The notes under the pieces: generated by a model
Seen by the model: the letters and a program-made list of their open reading frames with translations, nothing else
What the model was told of the DNA's origin: nothing
Database searches by the model: none
Source: a virus
Virus record (IMG/VR): IMGVR_UViG_3300025030_000164
Location: 1 to 47,847 of that record
Direction: 5' to 3' (one strand)
Length of the DNA: 47,847 bases
Translations under genes and position numbers: made by a program
Shown here: positions 47,659 to 47,847 of the stretch, in pieces
Numbering within the stretch: position 1 is the stretch's first letter
Layout of the letters: each line of letters starts with the position of its first letter

Positions 47659-47847
47659 CCACCTTGATCTTGCTCTGCTTGGATCAAGCCAAGCGGGGTT
47701 CCGAACAACCGATCTAATTCAAGCGGTTGTATTAACTAGTTTCTGCGCAATCTGTGCTCTACTGCCGCGCAACAGGTGCTCAGGGGTAGAGTAACGGGTG
47801 CTCCGGCAGTAGCGCAACCCGTGCTCACCCTCGTTTCTTTTTCTCGT
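47659..47847. repeat. right copy of terminal direct repeat
   Basis: Matches 1-189 apart from one substitution at 47737. It carries the end of the HTH gene (complement of 167-189) without the rest of that gene, so the window simply runs past its own start here. Confidence 0.95.

Noticed and set aside
1-47847. CRISPR array, insertion sequence or integrase
   Set aside because: No spaced direct repeats of CRISPR type, no transposase frame and no tyrosine or serine recombinase signature were seen.

Overview
The window looks like an essentially complete 47.8 kb genome of a short-tailed (podovirus-type) dsDNA phage. The first 189 bases recur at the right end (1-189 and 47659-47847, one mismatch), so the sequence is either a circular assembly or has short terminal repeats. 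A P22-like portal, an N4-gp56-like capsid, a large terminase, a holin/lysozyme pair and no tail-sheath or tape-measure gene support this reading. I see no integrase, DNA polymerase, RNA polymerase or complete tRNA gene. Strong sigma-70-type promoters (TTGACA, 17 bp, TATATT) imply use of the host RNA polymerase. Export signals and a lipobox suggest a Gram-negative host, but this is inference.

Layout. (1) 167-12500, minus strand: early genes running leftward. They include an HTH protein, a chain of small overlapping hypothetical genes, a Gp37/Gp68-family protein, a recombination pair (RecE-type PD-(D/E)XK exonuclease plus RecA-like ATPase), a Cro/CI-like regulator and an HNH endonuclease. (2) 12.5-13.0 kb: divergent control region. 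(3) 12999-41940, plus strand: DNA-binding proteins, terminase, portal, scaffold, capsid, adaptor, large virion proteins (1369 and 1916 aa), collagen-like and lectin-like tail proteins, exported or membrane proteins, an Acb2/Tad1-like protein next to a SLOG protein, a second HNH endonuclease, holin and lysozyme. (4) 41964-47601, minus strand: small genes, DnaB-like helicase, replication initiator/loader, cytosine methyltransferase and a PD-(D/E)XK nuclease. On a circle this block is continuous with region 1. The join carries four iterons at 22-23 bp spacing next to the HTH gene, a good candidate origin.

The most unusual signal is at RNA level. At least four early leaders (465-512, 11005-11089, 12530-12635, 45527-45597) contain two long helices in crossed order (5' arm A, 5' arm B, 3' arm A, 3' arm B), i.e. 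pseudoknots, placed close to the start codon and mostly just after a promoter. A fifth leader (11872-11967) may be similar. Two other leaders hold isolated tRNA T-arm-like hairpins. A separate plus-strand transcription unit at 8681-8815 has its own promoter and terminator and encodes a roughly 100-nt RNA whose two hairpins carry perfectly complementary 7-nt loops, a likely kissing complex.

Genes are tightly packed, with many ATGA, TAATG or TGATG junctions. Several genes shorter than 60 codons fill the gaps and are listed here.
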